Shown in pieces: positions 4,831 through 6,554 of a stretch of DNA of 6,554 nucleotides. Location: the NCBI GenBank assembly GCA_023132995.1, contig JAGLXI010000113.1, positions 1 to 6,554 on the forward strand. Direction: 5' to 3'. Source of the stretch: Candidatus Zixiibacteriota bacterium. Its GTDB lineage: Bacteria > Zixibacteria > MSB-5A5 > GN15 > FEB-12. Under the pieces are notes generated by a model. It was given only the letters and a program-made list of their open reading frames with translations. It did no database searches and had not been told where the DNA came from. The translations under genes were made by a program, and so were the position numbers. Position 1 is the stretch's first letter, and each line of letters starts with the position of its first letter.

Positions 4831-6554
4831 TCACTCACGATCCCTTTCAACGATGGAGAAAGCCGTATCAAGAACCAACTCAGCATCTGTGCCGTCGGCG
4901 ACAGTTCCCTGCGCGAAAGTCGGCTTGCCCCCGCCCCGGCCGCCGAACTGCAAGAGTAGTACTTTTGTGATCTTCCCCATGTCCAGCTTGTGGTCTTTGA
5001 CAGCCCGCGAACTGGCCGACGCCATGAAGGTCAGTTTGCCGCTTACCGTGCCCAGAGCGAAGGCGACCGCAGGCCCGTTCATCTCTTTGTGAGTGTCTAT
5101 CCAGCCGGCCATCGTGTCTCGGTCAGTGGGGCCAAAGTTGTGGGTGTAAACTTCGATTTGGCCTGCCTCACGTTTGCGACCGACCGTCTTTGTCCCGCCG
5201 GAGAACATTTCACTTTTGAGCCTCTTGACTTCCTTTTGCAAGCCGGCGGCTTCATCTTTCAACTGCCGCACAGCCTCAAGGCCGTCTTTCTCCTGACGGC
5301 CCAACAGGGCAGCCGTCTCCTGCCGGAACTGCTTAGCATCCATCATGTACTTGATCGCCTGACGACCCGTGATCGCTTCCAGCCGCCGCACCCCGGAGGC
5401 AATACCGGTCTCAACGGTAATGAAATACGGCCCGATCTGGCTCACGTTCTTAACATGGGTGCCGCCGCAAAGCTCCTTTGAGAATTCGCCGATCGAGACC
5501 ACTCGCACTCGGTCGCTGTACTTCTCTCCAAAGAGAGCGGTAGCGCCGCTCTTGCGGGCGGCTTCGATCTCCATCTTCTTGGTGTCGACCTCGTGGCCAT
5601 CCAGTATCCTGTCGTTGACTATTTGTTCTACCTTTTCGATCTGCTCGGGGGTCATCGGCTGGTGGTGGGAAAAATCGAACCGCAGCCGGTCAGGGCCAAC
5701 GTACGAGCCGGACTGTTTGACGTGCAGGCCAAGCACTTCCCTGAGAGCGGCGTGCGTGAGGTGAGTGGCGGTATGGTTGCGCATGATATCCCAGCGGCGC
5801 TCGGCATCGACTTCGGCCGTGACTTGTGTCCCTGTCTGCAAATCGTCGATTGTCCCGCGAGTGACTTTGCCCTGATGTATGATATGGCCCTGATGATTGT
5901 ACAGCGATTCTACTTGAATCGTTATCCGCTCACCGTGAATAGTCCCGGTGTCACCAATCTGCCCGCCCGCTTCGACATAGAATGGCGTCTCAACAAGCAC
6001 AACTGCCACTTCGGGGAACGGGGCTGCAACACCGAGCCCCATAGCTGTATCGAACTCGAGTATGTCGGAATCTGTCTTCTTCGTCGGTTCAAATGACAAC
6101 ACCCCAGCCTCGTCGGCAACGTCTATGAACCTTCTCACAACCGCTGCCACATGGGTAGCAAACCCCGGGGCCGCCTTCGATTGCTCTTTCTGGCGCGCCA
6201 TGGCGCTTTCGAAGCCGCTCCTGTCGAGAGTCAGGTTATGCTCGGCGGCGACTATCTCCGAGAGATCGTATGGAAAGCCGTAAGTGTCGTAGAGTTTGAA
6301 GACGGTGTCGCCATCGACAACGCTCTTGCCAGTGGCAGTCGCTTGTGCGGCTAACTGCTCGAAAAGCGCCAGTCCGGTCTGGAGCGTGCGACCGAACGCC
6401 TCCTCCTCGGACCGTATCACGGTCTCGATATGACCCTGCTTCTCTCGTATCTCCGGATAGGCCTCTCCCATAGTCTCGGTCAACACCGGTACCAATCTGT
6501 AGATGAACGGTTCCTCAATACCCAGGAGTCGCCCATGCCGCGCCGCCCGCCTAA
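4831..6554 (-). CDS. alaS: Alanyl-tRNA synthetase (C-terminal two-thirds)
   Basis: This cytoplasmic enzyme attaches alanine to tRNA-Ala and clears mischarged Ser/Gly-tRNA. The frame is open to the right edge of the window, so the true start lies beyond it; the TTG at 6493-6495 is internal because the upstream codons encode the expected RRAARHGRLLGI and EPFIYRLVP segments. About 574 residues are visible, which fits a full protein of roughly 875. In order: the end of the catalytic/tRNA-recognition part with Phe-Lys-Leu-Tyr-Asp-Thr-Tyr-Gly-Phe-Pro, a GGQIGDTG barrel motif, and the editing domain with HTATH (5761-5775) and CGGTH (5455-5469), which supply the His/Cys zinc ligands. A coiled-coil linker (about 5200-5330) follows, then the C-Ala/DHHA1 domain with GGRGGGKP (4921-4944). 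All key residues are present and the protein looks functional. It is the most upstream gene seen of the - strand series that continues with gmhA. Confidence 0.97.
   Translation of the reverse strand, partial: RRAARHGRLLGIEEPFIYRLVPVLTETMGEAYPEIREKQGHIETVIRSEEEAFGRTLQTGLALFEQLAAQATATGKSVVDGDTVFKLYDTYGFPYDLSEIVAAEHNLTLDRSGFESAMARQKEQSKAAPGFATHVAAVVRRFIDVADEAGVLSFEPTKKTDSDILEFDTAMGLGVAAPFPEVAVVLVETPFYVEAGGQIGDTGTIHGERITIQVESLYNHQGHIIHQGKVTRGTIDDLQTGTQVTAEVDAERRWDIMRNHTATHLTHAALREVLGLHVKQSGSYVGPDRLRFDFSHHQPMTPEQIEKVEQIVNDRILDGHEVDTKKMEIEAARKSGATALFGEKYSDRVRVVSIGEFSKELCGGTHVKNVSQIGPYFITVETGIASGVRRLEAITGRQAIKYMMDAKQFRQETAALLGRQEKDGLEAVRQLKDEAAGLQKEVKRLKSEMFSGGTKTVGRKREAGQIEVYTHNFGPTDRDTMAGWIDTHKEMNGPAVAFALGTVSGKLTFMASASSRAVKDHKLDMGKITKVLLLQFGGRGGGKPTFAQGTVADGTDAELVLDTAFSIVERDRE

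Noticed and set aside
5593..6096. A 167-codon + strand open frame opposite alaS
   Set aside because: It is fully antisense to conserved alaS sequence including the editing-site HTATH, with no domain and no credible start context.

Overview
This 6.55 kb window looks like ordinary chromosome of a Gram-negative bacterium with moderately high GC. It holds a housekeeping gene (alanyl-tRNA synthetase) followed by genes for cell-surface polysaccharide. A sedoheptulose-7-phosphate isomerase, an O-antigen ligase/polymerase-type membrane protein and a GT4 glycosyltransferase suggest an LPS-like or other surface glycan containing or using heptose. The small two-helix membrane protein resembles short proteins I associate with uncultivated phyla of the FCB group, such as Zixibacteria. 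That placement is an impression from protein style, not a proven assignment. I see no rRNA, tRNA, CRISPR array, insertion sequence or phage gene.

Layout. On the + strand, 1-1209 is the 3' part of a gene for a phosphomannomutase-like protein, probably the C-terminal half of a sugar-nucleotidyltransferase/phosphohexomutase fusion; its start lies before the window. Everything else is on the - strand, transcribed from right to left: alaS (6554-4831, 5' end outside the window), gmhA (4762-4172), an O-antigen ligase family protein (4175-2916, overlapping gmhA by 4 bp), a small membrane protein (2869-2606) and a GT4 glycosyltransferase (2417 or 2486 down to 1284). The + strand gene and the glycosyltransferase converge across a 74 bp gap. 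All intergenic gaps are under 200 bp.

How the genes may work together. GmhA would make heptose 7-phosphate for a glycan precursor, the GT4 enzyme would add a sugar from a nucleotide donor in the cytoplasm, and the ligase/polymerase would act on lipid-linked glycan at the periplasmic face. The fusion protein would belong to nucleotide-sugar supply. The glycosyltransferase seems to have its own sigma70-like promoter (-35 at 2537-2542, -10 at 2514-2519, 17 bp spacer), so it may be controlled separately from the upstream genes.

The most notable observation is that the phosphomutase-like protein keeps the fold but has lost every catalytic signature visible in the window: the phosphoserine (now Arg), the metal loop, the sugar-binding loop and the phosphate-binding loop. 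It is probably not an active mutase. I found no clear evidence of a wholly new biological system here.
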